Assembly (NCBI RefSeq): GCF_000196875.2
Contig: NC_014532.2
Location: forward strand, 3,410,001 to 3,474,000
Origin: Halomonas elongata DSM 2581
GTDB lineage: Bacteria > Pseudomonadota > Gammaproteobacteria > Pseudomonadales > Halomonadaceae
Length of the DNA stretch: 64,000 bases
Direction of reading: 5' to 3'
Shown here: positions 1 through 9,147 of the stretch, in pieces
Layout: each line of letters opens with the position of its first letter
How positions within the stretch are numbered: position 1 is the first letter of the stretch
Notes under the pieces: model-generated
Database searches by the model: none
What the model saw: only the letters and a program-made list of their open reading frames with translations
Told to the model about the DNA's origin: nothing
Program-made: the position numbers and the translations under genes

Positions 1-1102
1 CGGCGCGGGCGAGTCCGTGCAGCAAGGCGCCGTCGTCGAAGTAGTGATTGACGTCGCCGACCAGCACATCGCACCAGCGCGCGAGTTCCTGGCCCAGATA
101 ATAGGGACAGACGCCATGCTCCAGCGCCAGTTCGCGCAGCGCGTCACGATCCAGCCAGCCACGCTCGACCGCGGCCTGGCGTGCCTCGGGCAGTCGATCA
201 TAGAAACCGCGGGCCAACGGACAGGACTCGCCGTGGCAGGCTCGATCCGGATGCTCGCAGGCCTTGTCGCGAGCCACCAGTTCCAGCACCCGCAACGGCA
301 GGCGCGTCTCGTCTCGGGCCTCGGCGCCGAGCGTCGACAGGGCATCCAGTGCCAGCCGCCGCCCCGGCGTCTTCATGGTCAGAAAGGCCAGCCGGTCGAT
401 GTGACGACGCGGCATGGCCATCAGGCTGGGATACAGCGCCCCCAGCGTCTTGCCGATGCCGGTGGGCGCCTCAGCCAACAGGCAACGACCGCTCGCCGCG
501 GCCCGGTAGACGTCCTCGGCGAGCCCGCGCTGCCCGGGCCGAAAATCGTCGTGGGGAAAGGAAAGTCCGGCGAGTGCCGTGTCGCGCCGCTCGCGGTGCT
601 TCGCCTCGCACTCCGCCCAGGCCCGGAAACGCCGACACAGTTCCGCCAGGAAGTCGAGAAGTTCGCCGGCCTCGGCCTCCCGGGTCAACACCGTCTCGGT
701 GCCGGTGACGACATCCAGATAGACCAGCGCCAGCGTCACCCGCGTCAGTTCTTCGGCCTCGCACAGCAAGGCGCCATAGGCCGAGACCTGCGCCCAGTGC
801 AGGGCGCGCTGGTTGTCGCCCATGCGCGAGAGATCGCCACGATGGGTCTTGATCTCCTCGACGCGCCGCTGATGCGGATCGAAGCCATCGGCACGTCCGC
901 CGACGATCAGGCCCTCCACCCGGCCCGACACCGCCACCTCGGGCCGATACGCATCGCCGCGCCGGGCGACCACCCGGGCGTGCCCCTCGATGCCCTCGCG
1001 GGCGCTGGGCGCGGGCGTGAAACGATGATCCAGATCGCCTTCCCGGGCGGTGAACTCGCACAGGGCACGTACCGCCACCCGGTAACCGTCGCACGTCGTC
1101 AT
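1..1102 (-). CDS. Rad3/DinG-type Fe-S DNA helicase with N-terminal nuclease-like domain (partial, C-terminus off the left edge)
   Basis: An open frame runs from an ATG at 1102 to the window edge without a stop (367 codons visible). The N-terminal part has a PD-(D/E)XK-like pattern, D72 followed by E83-I-K85, as in RecB/Cas4-like domains fused to some superfamily 2 helicases. Walker A is EAPTGIGKT (about 211-219). Cysteines 282, 289, 294 and 332 are spaced like the 4Fe-4S cluster of XPD/DinG helicases. The DEAH box and later helicase motifs lie beyond the edge. The start codon overlaps the stop of the upstream VRR-NUC gene (ATGA overlap), so the two are almost certainly cotranscribed and translationally coupled. 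Family knowledge suggests 5'-3' unwinding during repair of damaged or crosslinked DNA; pairing with the nuclease supports this. The exact substrate is unknown. Confidence 0.85.
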   Translation of the reverse strand, partial: MTTCDGYRVAVRALCEFTAREGDLDHRFTPAPSAREGIEGHARVVARRGDAYRPEVAVSGRVEGLIVGGRADGFDPHQRRVEEIKTHRGDLSRMGDNQRALHWAQVSAYGALLCEAEELTRVTLALVYLDVVTGTETVLTREAEAGELLDFLAELCRRFRAWAECEAKHRERRDTALAGLSFPHDDFRPGQRGLAEDVYRAAASGRCLLAEAPTGIGKTLGALYPSLMAMPRRHIDRLAFLTMKTPGRRLALDALSTLGAEARDETRLPLRVLELVARDKACEHPDRACHGESCPLARGFYDRLPEARQAAVERGWLDRDALRELALEHGVCPYYLGQELARWCDVLVGDVNHYFDDGALLHGLARA

Positions 1103-2778
1103 GACGTCTCCCGCCAGGCGACATGGCACACCGCCGCCGGAATGCCCCGTGTCTGGAAGAAGCTCAGCCAGCGGCGCTGGTTGTCCTGGAGGCGATCGCC
1201 CGGTCCCTTGACCTCGATGAAGCGATACCTCGGCGACTCGGCGTCGGGCAGGAACTGGATCAGGTCGGGCAGGCCGGAGCGATTCGCCAGGGGGTCGGCC
1301 AGCAAGCGCTCGAAGCAGGCACGCAGATGCGCCGCCGGCAGACACGCCAGGGCGAGCTCGACCAGCGGCAGCGGTAACCGCTCCCAGTCGACGAAGACCG
1401 CGGCCAGACCGTGCTTGGCGTGCCAACGGTCGAGGATGGTACGTCGATAGCGCCCGTCGTCCAGCTCGGCCAGGCAAGCCTCGAAGCGTCCGCGGCGCCG
1501 GGCCACGAAGTCCTCGCGCCCCAGGTCCGCCGGCCCGGCCTGGAAGGGATGGAAGAAGGCTCCGGGCAAGGGCGCGAAGATGACCTCCCAGCACAACAGG
1601 CCGAACAACCCGCAGATCAGGGCGTTCTCCACGAAATGGACGGGCGATTCGGGGCTGGCCAGATGCTCGGCCACGGCCCGTTCCACCCCGCCGGCATGGG
1701 GCGTCAACGCCAGGTCGAAGCGCCTGGGGCGTGGCTCGGGCGACTGAGAGGGCGGCGTCAGCCCGAGTCGACGGCACAGCCTCGGTCGCAGGCGCGACAG
1801 GGCCTGGGCCTCGTATTCGCCGACCGGGACCGCCTGCTCGAGCAAGGCATGCGCCCGCTCGTGCTCACCGCGTCGTTCCAGCAGGCGCAACCGACGAATG
1901 CGCCCTTCGCCATCCCCGGCCCGGGCGTAATACGCCAGGGCCGCCTCGCCTTCGCCGCGACGCTCGGCTTCCCGCCCCAGGCGCACCAGCAGTCGCGCTC
2001 GCCGGCTCGCCAGCCAGGTATTGCGCGCCGGCGCTTCGTCCAGGTGTTCGCCCAGAGCCAGCGGACACTCGCCCTCTTCGAGACGCTCGCGCAGCCGATG
2101 CAGGAAGACGTAATCCTCGACTTCCTCGCGGCAGCCGAACGCCCGCGAGTCGACATCGAAGGGCACCGTCTCGAAGCGCTGCACCCCCAGCTCGGCCAGC
2201 ACGAACTCCGCCCAGTCCTGGCGCAGGTTGCCGAAGAACATCAGGCGCAGCCGGTCGCACAACGCCATCACCGTCAGGCGCACCAGGCGATCCGGGGCCT
2301 CGGGCCACCACTCGGTCAGCGGGAGCGGATCGGTCAACCGTGCTTCCAGCGCCTCCCGCAGCACCGCCTTGCCAAGCGAACGCGACAGACCGGCCGCGGC
2401 AATCTCCCCGGCCAATGCCTGACGCAGTTCGGGCAGGCGCAACTGGCGAAACAGTTCTCCGACATCGCATTCGGGATCGTCCTCGACCCAGCCCGCTTCG
2501 AACAGCGGCGCCAGGGCCGCCTCCACCGCGCCGATCTCGGCATATTCGAGCCTCGAGTACCGAAAGACCTCGCCCCGACGCATCACCATGCGCACCAGCA
2601 AGGCCCGGGACGCCACCGGCAGCCGGGGAAAGGACTCGAGGAAGTCCCGCTCGGCATCGTCCAGCAGGTCGTCGTGCCGTGCCGCGACCCAGTCCAGCAC
2701 GAACTGGAAGTTGGTCAGGTAATAGCGCGGATCATCGAGAGACGCCGAGACGCGTTCAGTGGAGGAAGCACTGTTCAT
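1099..2778 (-). CDS. FAN1-like VRR-NUC domain nuclease
   Basis: This 559-residue protein ends in a VRR-NUC domain: G502-L-P-D505, then E522-V-K524-G-P-G-D and D-N-Q, matching the PD-(D/E)XK active site of FAN1 structure-specific nucleases. The preceding region is helix-rich and full of Leu, Arg and Glu, as expected for the SAP-like and TPR-like parts of bacterial FAN1; the length is also right. FAN1 enzymes cut branched and flap DNA during interstrand crosslink repair. The gene overlaps the downstream Rad3/DinG-like helicase by 4 bases, giving a nuclease-helicase operon. The start is the ATG at 2778; a nearby upstream ATG is in another frame and meets a stop at once. Domain assignment is secure; a crosslink-repair role is inferred from the family. 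Confidence 0.88.
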   Translation of the reverse strand: MNSASSTERVSASLDDPRYYLTNFQFVLDWVAARHDDLLDDAERDFLESFPRLPVASRALLVRMVMRRGEVFRYSRLEYAEIGAVEAALAPLFEAGWVEDDPECDVGELFRQLRLPELRQALAGEIAAAGLSRSLGKAVLREALEARLTDPLPLTEWWPEAPDRLVRLTVMALCDRLRLMFFGNLRQDWAEFVLAELGVQRFETVPFDVDSRAFGCREEVEDYVFLHRLRERLEEGECPLALGEHLDEAPARNTWLASRRARLLVRLGREAERRGEGEAALAYYARAGDGEGRIRRLRLLERRGEHERAHALLEQAVPVGEYEAQALSRLRPRLCRRLGLTPPSQSPEPRPRRFDLALTPHAGGVERAVAEHLASPESPVHFVENALICGLFGLLCWEVIFAPLPGAFFHPFQAGPADLGREDFVARRRGRFEACLAELDDGRYRRTILDRWHAKHGLAAVFVDWERLPLPLVELALACLPAAHLRACFERLLADPLANRSGLPDLIQFLPDAESPRYRFIEVKGPGDRLQDNQRRWLSFFQTRGIPAAVCHVAWRETS

Positions 2779-2811
2779 GCATACATGATAACAGGCTCGC
2801 CACGACCTGCC

Positions 2812-3342
2812 CTATTCCGAGGAGACGTCGGAAGGCACCCGCAGGGTCAGCCGGTCTCCGCTGATCGCAATATCGAAGCGCCCCAGGTAACTCATGCCCA
2901 GCAGGGCCCTGTCGCCCGGCAATCCGTTGCTGATGGAGCCGCGAACTTCCCGAGCGGTCAGACCGCCCAGGCTGACCGTGTCGAGAGTGGTCAGATGGCC
3001 TCGCGCCCGACCATTGGCCGTGGAGAACCAGGCCTCGCCCTGACGCTCCAGGTCGAGGCGCTCGGCCAGGGAGCCGGACACCGCCACGAAGGTGGCGCCG
3101 GTATCCAGCAGGAAGGGCACCGGCTCGCCATTGATGCGTCCGGTGGCAACGAAATGCCCCGAGGCGTTGCGCTCGAGCGTCAGCGTTTCGCCGGCTTCGA
3201 CATTGACCAGATGGGCATTCGGGTTCTCCCGGCGCTCCAGCATGCCCTGCAGCCACCAGGTGCCGAGTCCCAGCAACAGCACCCAGAACAACAGCATCAT
3301 GCCGAGACCGAATCGCCTCACCTCGCGCCGCTCGCTGCCCAT
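2812..3342 (-). CDS. Membrane-anchored retropepsin-like aspartic protease (TIGR02281 type)
   Basis: 176 residues. One N-terminal transmembrane segment (about 12-32) is followed by a single-lobe aspartyl protease domain with the catalytic motif F-L-L-D80-T-G-A-T and, later, hydrophobic-hydrophobic-G motifs (LLGMSYLGRF). Proteins of this build are classed as TIGR02281 clan AA aspartic proteases and are thought to act as dimers in the periplasm. A GGAGGAG ribosome site lies just before the ATG. The gene is 33 bases upstream of the VRR-NUC gene on the same strand but looks functionally unrelated. The substrate is unknown. It is divergent from the flavin reductase at 3458, sharing a short intergenic promoter region. 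Confidence 0.8.
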   Translation of the reverse strand: MGSERREVRRFGLGMMLLFWVLLLGLGTWWLQGMLERRENPNAHLVNVEAGETLTLERNASGHFVATGRINGEPVPFLLDTGATFVAVSGSLAERLDLERQGEAWFSTANGRARGHLTTLDTVSLGGLTAREVRGSISNGLPGDRALLGMSYLGRFDIAISGDRLTLRVPSDVSSE

Positions 3343-3457
3343 GACTCCTCCTCGGCCCTTGCCATCCCGACACGACGAGCGCCCCCAACACTATGACACT
3401 GGACCCCGGGCGTGGCCCATGCTGGGATGAGGGCTTTCCATCGCCGCGGAGACCGAC

Positions 3458-4069
3458 ATGTCAGATACCCGGAAGGCCAGCGAACTCGGTGCCGACCTCC
3501 TCTACCGATTGTTCTCGGGCGCCATCGCGCCGCGTCCCATCGCCTGGGTCTCGACCCTGGACTCGGCCGGCAACGCCAACCTGGCACCCTTCTCGTTCTT
3601 CAACGTGGCCAGCGTCGACCCGCCCGTGCTGGCCTTCTCGCCATTGCTGGACGGCCAGGGCGCGGCCAAGGATACCCTGCGCAACCTCGACGAGGTGGCG
3701 GAATGCGTGGTGCACATCGGCGGAGAAGCGCTGGCCGAACCGCTCAATGCCACCAGCGCCAGCCTGCCCCGCGGCGATGACGAGTTCCTGCATGCCGGCC
3801 TGACCAAGACCGCCATGCCGGGATTGCAGGTTCCACGCATCAGCGAGGCCCCGGTGGCCTTCGGTTGCCGAGTGCGCGATGTGATCCGCTTCGGCGACCG
3901 CCCGCGCTCGGGCAATCTCGTGCTGGCCGAGGTCGTGGTGGTGCATGCCGACGCCGACGTCTGGGATGGCCGCCACGTGAACATCGAGGCGCTGCGCCCT
4001 ATCGGCCGCCTCGCCGGCGCCGACTACAGCCGCACCACCGACCGCTTCGCCCTCGAGCGCCCCCGATGA
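3458..4069 (+). CDS. Flavin reductase family protein (FMN-binding split barrel)
   Basis: 203 residues with the split-barrel flavin reductase pattern near the N-terminus: R-L-F-S-G-A-I-A-P-R-P-I-A-W-V-S-T, then N-L-A-P-F-S-F-F-N. In this family these segments contact the FMN phosphate and isoalloxazine ring. GGAG lies 6 bases before the ATG. Members of this subgroup are often annotated as flavin reductase or FMN-binding proteins of unknown physiological substrate; some supply reduced flavin to monooxygenases. No partner oxygenase is adjacent. The convergent downstream neighbour is an MFS transporter whose stop lies only about 15 bases away. Confidence 0.8.
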   Translation: MSDTRKASELGADLLYRLFSGAIAPRPIAWVSTLDSAGNANLAPFSFFNVASVDPPVLAFSPLLDGQGAAKDTLRNLDEVAECVVHIGGEALAEPLNATSASLPRGDDEFLHAGLTKTAMPGLQVPRISEAPVAFGCRVRDVIRFGDRPRSGNLVLAEVVVVHADADVWDGRHVNIEALRPIGRLAGADYSRTTDRFALERPR

Positions 4070-4084
4070 GGGGATGAGCGAACG

Positions 4085-5440
4085 TCACTCGCCATTGCGA
4101 GCTTCCCAGTCGCGCGCCGCCTGCATGCCGCGCGCCTGGCTCACGCCCAGACAGATCACAATGGCGATGATGAACAGCGCCGCGCACAACAGGATCGAGG
4201 CCTGCAGGCCGACCACCGACTGCAACAGACCCAGGCCGATGATACCGAACACGCCCGCCAGCTTGTTGGCCAGGCCCCAGAAACCGAAGAACTCGGCGGC
4301 CTTGCGACGCGGCGAGAACAACCCCACCAGGGCACGGCTGGCGGACTGGCTCGAACCGAGACTGAGCCCCGCCAGGCAGCCGACCACCAGGAAGAGGTGC
4401 TGCGCCTCCCAGCCGAGGCCAAGGTTAGCGTTGAGCCAGGCGGTGAGTTCGGGCGTGGCCCAGATTGCCACGATCGCCGCGACCCACAGCGCCAGGGTGA
4501 TCAGGTAGGTGAGCTTGGTGCCGATGCGGTCCTGAATGGCCCCGAAGCCCAGGGCGCCGGCGGCGGCGGTGATCTGGACGATGATGAACATGACATTGCG
4601 GATCGCGGCATCCCAGCCGATCACCTGGGCCCCATAGATGAAGGCGAAGGCGATGATGATGTAGACGCCGGCCATGGAGAACAGCAGGGAGACCAGGAAG
4701 GTTGCCAGGTCGCGAAAACGACGCAGGTCGTGAAGGGTCGTGGAAACCCGCTGCCAGGCGATCCGATGATAGGGCAATCCCGGTGGCTGTGGCGTGCCGC
4801 GCTCGCGCAGCCACAGGAAGGTGGGAATGGCGGTGACCAGGAAAAAGGCGGCGGCGAAGGGCCCTACCCAGCGTATACGCTCGAAGTTATCGGCAGTGGC
4901 CTCGCCCAGGGCCACCAGGGTGAAGCCGGCGGCAAAGAGCCCGCCCACGTAGCCCAGCGCCCAGCCGAAGCCCGATATGCGCCCCAGCGCCTCCGGCGGC
5001 CCAAGGTCGGGCAGGAAGGCGGCGATGAAGGACTCGCCCATCGAATAGGCATAGTTGGATACCACGATCAGTACCAATCCCAGCACCACGTAGCCGGGGG
5101 CCACGAAGTAGAGCATGGCGGTGGCACCGATGGTGGCCAGATAACTGGCAAACAGGAACCGCTTCTTGTCGGCCCGGTAATCCATCACCGCACCGCACAG
5201 CGGGCCGGTGATCACCACCAGCAGATAGCTGATCGCCAGCGCCAGGCTCCACAGGAAGTTGGCCAGCCGATAGCCATCGCCTCGGTCCCCGACGATCACG
5301 GTGGTGAACAGCTCGCCGAACACCACCGTGATGATCAGCAGGGTATAGGCCTGGTTGGCGAAATCGAACATCGCCCAGCCGAGGATTTCCTTGCGCGAGG
5401 CCCAGGGCTTCGCGGCCGCATCGGCGGTCGTCACGCTCAT
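4085..5440 (-). CDS. MFS transporter, UMF1/Atg22-like family
   Basis: 451 residues with about 12 hydrophobic segments. The opening 'KEILGWAMFDFANQAYTLLI' is the hallmark of the UMF1/Atg22-like major facilitator family, whose eukaryotic members export amino acids from vacuoles. Later blocks (RISGFGWALGYVGG; LGSSQSASRALVGLFSP) are also typical. Bacterial members have no settled substrate; small-molecule or amino-acid efflux is a guess. The gene stands alone, 94 bases from the hydrolase at 5535 on the same strand. Confidence 0.85.
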   Translation of the reverse strand: MSVTTADAAAKPWASRKEILGWAMFDFANQAYTLLIITVVFGELFTTVIVGDRGDGYRLANFLWSLALAISYLLVVITGPLCGAVMDYRADKKRFLFASYLATIGATAMLYFVAPGYVVLGLVLIVVSNYAYSMGESFIAAFLPDLGPPEALGRISGFGWALGYVGGLFAAGFTLVALGEATADNFERIRWVGPFAAAFFLVTAIPTFLWLRERGTPQPPGLPYHRIAWQRVSTTLHDLRRFRDLATFLVSLLFSMAGVYIIIAFAFIYGAQVIGWDAAIRNVMFIIVQITAAAGALGFGAIQDRIGTKLTYLITLALWVAAIVAIWATPELTAWLNANLGLGWEAQHLFLVVGCLAGLSLGSSQSASRALVGLFSPRRKAAEFFGFWGLANKLAGVFGIIGLGLLQSVVGLQASILLCAALFIIAIVICLGVSQARGMQAARDWEARNGE

Positions 5441-5534
5441 GGGGGCATCCCTGTCGAGAAAGGCTCAAGATAGCAGCTAGCCGCCCTCCTCGACCATCGT
5501 CCCGCCTCTCCGGCATGCCCCGTGAAGATGCCCG

Positions 5535-7562
5535 CTATACCAGATCCCGCGGAATCGTCTCGTCCCAGGTCTGGGCGTAGATCCGGGTCTCGCCTTCCCA
5601 GGCATCCAGGGTAGCGCGCAGCCGGAAATTGTCGGCGTCGCAGGTCATCAGTGTCCGGGTCAGGGTGCGCACTTCCCAGTCGTCGCGGCGGAAACTGCGC
5701 TCCCACTCGGTCCAGCCGCTGACGCTGTCATAGCGGCCATAGGAGTAGCGATAGCGCTCGGTGACCCGGGCGGCGATCTCAAGGTCAATATCGTCCAGGC
5801 GATAACGGCCTTCATCGTTGATGACCTCGAGCGTGGTCTGGTCATTGGCGAGATCGCGGATCACCTGCCAACTCTCCTGAGTGGGCTGGAGCAGGGTCTT
5901 GGCGATCGGCGGCGCCCCTTCCGGCTCGGGGAAGTCGGGAAGGCTTGCTTCCTCGGACGGGCGCGGCGTTCGCATCGGCAGAACGAGCCGGCTGCGCCCG
6001 GGGCACAGGGTCAGCGTGACCGGACGCGGCGCCGGCCAGGCCAACGGCCAGTAGCTGGTGGACAACGACAGGCGGATGGCATGGCCGACGGGAAACTGCT
6101 GGGCAATATGCTTGAGCGCCACTCGTACCCGATAGCGCTGCCCCGGCACCAGTGGTTCCGGCGACTCGTCACTGTCGCGATGCGTGAGGTTCAGCAGGCC
6201 ATAGGAGACGCGCGTGGCCTTGTCGTCCTCGGCGACGTCGATCAGGCGCAGCGCCACCATGGCCACCGGTTGATCGACCTCGAGCTCCAGCTCGACCGCG
6301 GGCTGGCCACAGATCTCCACGCTTTCCTCGAGACGCTCCGTCTGGAAGACCAGCGCGCCCCCATCCTCGTCCCGCTGATCGTGGGGTAGATCAGGCGGGG
6401 CATTGTAGGAACACCACTTGCCGGCATAGAGCCCCACCGACAGAGGCGAACGAATGGTGAGCACGGCGTCGTCATCGTCGCCCTGCTCCTCGGGTAACAG
6501 GTCATGGCCCACGCTGAGCCGGAAGGACGCATCGACGATGCGCGACGACGGCCAGACGGGCTCGGAAACCCAACGCCCGGGACGCACTTCATAGCGCGCC
6601 GAGGGCGGTACCGATTCCTGCATCCAGACTCGCAACATGGGCTCATCCATGATGCCGGTGTCGCGCCCCTTGAGCCACTGGTCCCACCAGCGCAGCGATT
6701 CCTGCAGAAAGCCAATGGCCGGACCGGGAACGCCGAGGTGCGGATACTTGTGAGCCCAGGGTCCGATCAGCCCCTTGCGCGGCACCTCGAGGCCGGCCAG
6801 CAACCGGAAGACGGCATTGCAGTAGCCATCGGCCCAGCCGCTGATGGCATACACCGGGCAACGAATGGCGGTGAAGTCCTCGCCGACCGAACCGTGCTTC
6901 CAGTAGTCATCGCGGCGCTGGTGGGCGAGCCATTTGGCCAGCCACAGGCCGCTGCCTTCGAGGCGCTCGAGCCACATGTCCCGCCAGCGATCACCGACCA
7001 GCATCGGATCCGGCGGGCAGGCATTGCCGTCGAACATCGTCGACGCCCAGGATAGGTTGTCGCCCAACAGACAACCGCCCATGTGGTGGATGTCGTCGGC
7101 ATAACGGTCGTCGGTGGAACACAGGGAGATCACCGCCTTGAGCTGAGGAGGGCCCAGGGCGGCGATCTGCAGGCCATTGAACCCACCCCAGGAGATACCC
7201 ACCATCCCCACCTCGCCGCTGCACCAGGGTTGCGCGGCCAGCCACTCGATGATCGCCACCCCGTCGGCCAGTTCCTCGGGCAGGTACTCGTCGGTCAGCA
7301 CGCCATCGGACTCGCCTGTACCGCGAATGTCGACCCGTACCCCGGCATAGCCATGGCCGGCCCAATAGGGATGGGTCTGGACATCTCGGGCGGCGGTCAG
7401 GTCGCGCTTGCGATAGGGCAGGTACTCGAGGATCGCCGGTACCGGATGTTGCTCGGCATCCACAGGTCGCCAGATCCGCGCGGCCAGGCGGGTACCATCG
7501 GCCATGGGAATCCAGGTTTCTTCCTCATGCACCGCACGGGGAAATGCATCGACAACGCGCAT
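5535..7562 (-). CDS. CocE/NonD-family serine hydrolase (X-Pro dipeptidyl-peptidase S15 fold)
   Basis: About 675 residues. The N-terminal alpha/beta hydrolase domain has the nucleophile motif G-I-S-W-G-G and the upstream V-R-V-D-I-R-G-T-G-E-S-D typical of CocE/NonD and S15 enzymes; the C-terminal jelly-roll (PepX_C-like) follows. Enzymes with this architecture hydrolyse X-Pro peptides, acyl esters or amides such as cocaine esters and glutaryl-cephalosporins. I place the start at the ATG at 7562 because AAGGAG lies 6 bases upstream; the longer TTG frame from 7580 begins before that ribosome site. It follows the ATP-grasp gene by 14 bases, so they form an operon. An amide or peptide substrate made or handled by the ATP-grasp partner is plausible but unproven. 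Confidence 0.85.
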   Translation of the reverse strand: MRVVDAFPRAVHEEETWIPMADGTRLAARIWRPVDAEQHPVPAILEYLPYRKRDLTAARDVQTHPYWAGHGYAGVRVDIRGTGESDGVLTDEYLPEELADGVAIIEWLAAQPWCSGEVGMVGISWGGFNGLQIAALGPPQLKAVISLCSTDDRYADDIHHMGGCLLGDNLSWASTMFDGNACPPDPMLVGDRWRDMWLERLEGSGLWLAKWLAHQRRDDYWKHGSVGEDFTAIRCPVYAISGWADGYCNAVFRLLAGLEVPRKGLIGPWAHKYPHLGVPGPAIGFLQESLRWWDQWLKGRDTGIMDEPMLRVWMQESVPPSARYEVRPGRWVSEPVWPSSRIVDASFRLSVGHDLLPEEQGDDDDAVLTIRSPLSVGLYAGKWCSYNAPPDLPHDQRDEDGGALVFQTERLEESVEICGQPAVELELEVDQPVAMVALRLIDVAEDDKATRVSYGLLNLTHRDSDESPEPLVPGQRYRVRVALKHIAQQFPVGHAIRLSLSTSYWPLAWPAPRPVTLTLCPGRSRLVLPMRTPRPSEEASLPDFPEPEGAPPIAKTLLQPTQESWQVIRDLANDQTTLEVINDEGRYRLDDIDLEIAARVTERYRYSYGRYDSVSGWTEWERSFRRDDWEVRTLTRTLMTCDADNFRLRATLDAWEGETRIYAQTWDETIPRDLV

Positions 7563-7576
7563 CCACGTCTCCTTGG

Positions 7577-8884
7577 TCAACCTTCGATCTCGTCGAAATC
7601 GAACATCAGTCGCGCTGCGAGTCGCTCGTAATCATCCAGCAAGCGTTCCTCGCTCTCGGCCCCCATCCAGATGTAGGCCAGGGCATAGCTATAGCTGTCC
7701 TGCTCGGGCATGTTCGACAGCCGCTGTCCCGGCTCCACCTGCAGAGCGATCACACTGCCCGGGAAGTCCGCCTCCAGGGCGTTGATCTCCTCGTCGCTGG
7801 GCACGCGGGTGACCACGGCGTCGACGAAGAACACCCGATAGAAGAACTTGGCCGCCACCGCGTAGTCGCCCCGGCGATGCGGCATGTCAGGGCGCCGCCC
7901 GAGCGCCAGATCGACGGTGACCTGCTGGTGGCTGACACCGTCGACCTTTTCGAAGAGATCGCAATGCGACTGGGAAATACGGGTATTGATCTCGAGCAGC
8001 CAGATGCGGTCCTGCACCTCGTCCCAGAAATACTCGATGTTGAAGGCCGAGTTATCGAAGCCGATGTGGCGCATCACCGTGTCGGTGAGTTCGCGCATCT
8101 TGTCCTGGACGGGATCGGGCAGCCCCGAGGGATAACGATAGTGAAAGAAGCTCAGCACCTGAGGATAGCGCAGTGAGTCGACAATACCGTAGCTGACCAC
8201 CTCGCCTTCGAAGACATATCCCTCCACGGTGCACTGCCAGCCGCCGATAATTTCCTCGGCCATGCAGAAGTGGCCGTCCACGGCGGCGATCTCATCCGGC
8301 AGCCGAGCCTGCTCGAGCACGGTGTTGAAGGGGTCGGCAATCAGGCCGATGTCCTCGCGCAGCTTCTCGATGGCATGGTAGAAATCCTCGGGAGTATCGA
8401 TACGGAATCCCAGCCGCGACCCCGAGGACTTGATCGGCTTGACGAAGAAGGGAAAGTAGAGCCCCGCCTCGCCGATATGGGTCAGGGCATCGTCGTCGAA
8501 GGGATCGAAGGCCGTGAAGGCCGGGATATAGTCAGGAATCACCTCCTCCTGTACCCGCCGGCTCCAGTACTTGTGCTCGCACTTGAGCAGACTCGACAGC
8601 GAAGGGGAACGCGTGCCGAAACGCTCGCAGAGGATCGGCAGCATGGTCGAGACGGGAAAGTCCATGTAACCGACGATGGCATCCACGCTGCCATCGAAGG
8701 CCTCCAGTTGCTCGGTCGCCTCGTCGAGCATGGAAGCGATGTCGAAGACCTCGGTGTCGTAGACCGCCTCGGGGTCGATGACCCCATGGAAGTGGCTGTC
8801 GCCGGCCCCCCTCAGGCTTTCGAGTCGTTCCCGGTTGGTATCGTTGAGTCCCACTACGAAGACATTGCGCGCTCTGGTATCCAT
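7577..8884 (-). CDS. ATP-grasp domain ligase-like protein
   Basis: 435 residues. After an N-terminal Rossmann-like part (V-F-V-V-G-L-N-D) comes an ATP-grasp core: a phosphate-binding stretch with FFVKPIKSSGSRLG, a central 'AEEIIGG...VEGYVFEGEV' strand pair, and the metal-binding end motif W-L-L-E-I-N-T-R-I-S-Q-S-H. ATP-grasp enzymes join a carboxylate to an amine or thiol through an acyl phosphate. This one resembles the carboxylate-amine ligase type rather than a biotin or purine enzyme. It is first in an operon with the CocE/NonD hydrolase at 5535, which could undo or process the bond it forms. No substrate can be named from sequence. Confidence 0.8.
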   Translation of the reverse strand: MDTRARNVFVVGLNDTNRERLESLRGAGDSHFHGVIDPEAVYDTEVFDIASMLDEATEQLEAFDGSVDAIVGYMDFPVSTMLPILCERFGTRSPSLSSLLKCEHKYWSRRVQEEVIPDYIPAFTAFDPFDDDALTHIGEAGLYFPFFVKPIKSSGSRLGFRIDTPEDFYHAIEKLREDIGLIADPFNTVLEQARLPDEIAAVDGHFCMAEEIIGGWQCTVEGYVFEGEVVSYGIVDSLRYPQVLSFFHYRYPSGLPDPVQDKMRELTDTVMRHIGFDNSAFNIEYFWDEVQDRIWLLEINTRISQSHCDLFEKVDGVSHQQVTVDLALGRRPDMPHRRGDYAVAAKFFYRVFFVDAVVTRVPSDEEINALEADFPGSVIALQVEPGQRLSNMPEQDSYSYALAYIWMGAESEERLLDDYERLAARLMFDFDEIEG

Positions 8885-9002
8885 GATCGCCCCTTGCGGC
8901 TCCAGGCCGCGTCGTCAAGGCATCGCGGACCATCCCGGACGCCTTCCAGGAGATGCAAGATTCAAGCATCGCTTTCTGCAGCATAGTCCAGAGCGAGCTC
9001 AC

Positions 9003-9030
9003 ACATCATGGCGGCGCTTGCCCATGATGT
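9003..9030. promoter_or_regulatory. Inverted repeat in divergent promoter region
   Basis: Arms ACATCATGG (9003-9011) and CCATGATGT (9022-9030) are perfect complements with a 10-base spacer. They lie in the 263-base gap between the ATP-grasp gene (minus) and the coiled-coil gene (plus). There is no T run, so an operator is more likely than a terminator. No regulator can be assigned. Confidence 0.35.
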
Positions 9031-9147
9031 ATCGAGATCCGTTCGTGCGAGAGTCAGATCGCAGCGTTCTTTTGCGCTCGAGCGGGGAACTCATGGCGAC
9101 CGGCAGGATCGTCAAGAGAAGGCAGACAACTCTCTGTGGAGGAGCCC

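Noticed and set aside
1411..3396. A 661-codon open frame on the plus strand
   Set aside because: It is antisense to the FAN1-like gene and the aspartyl protease, with no recognisable domain.
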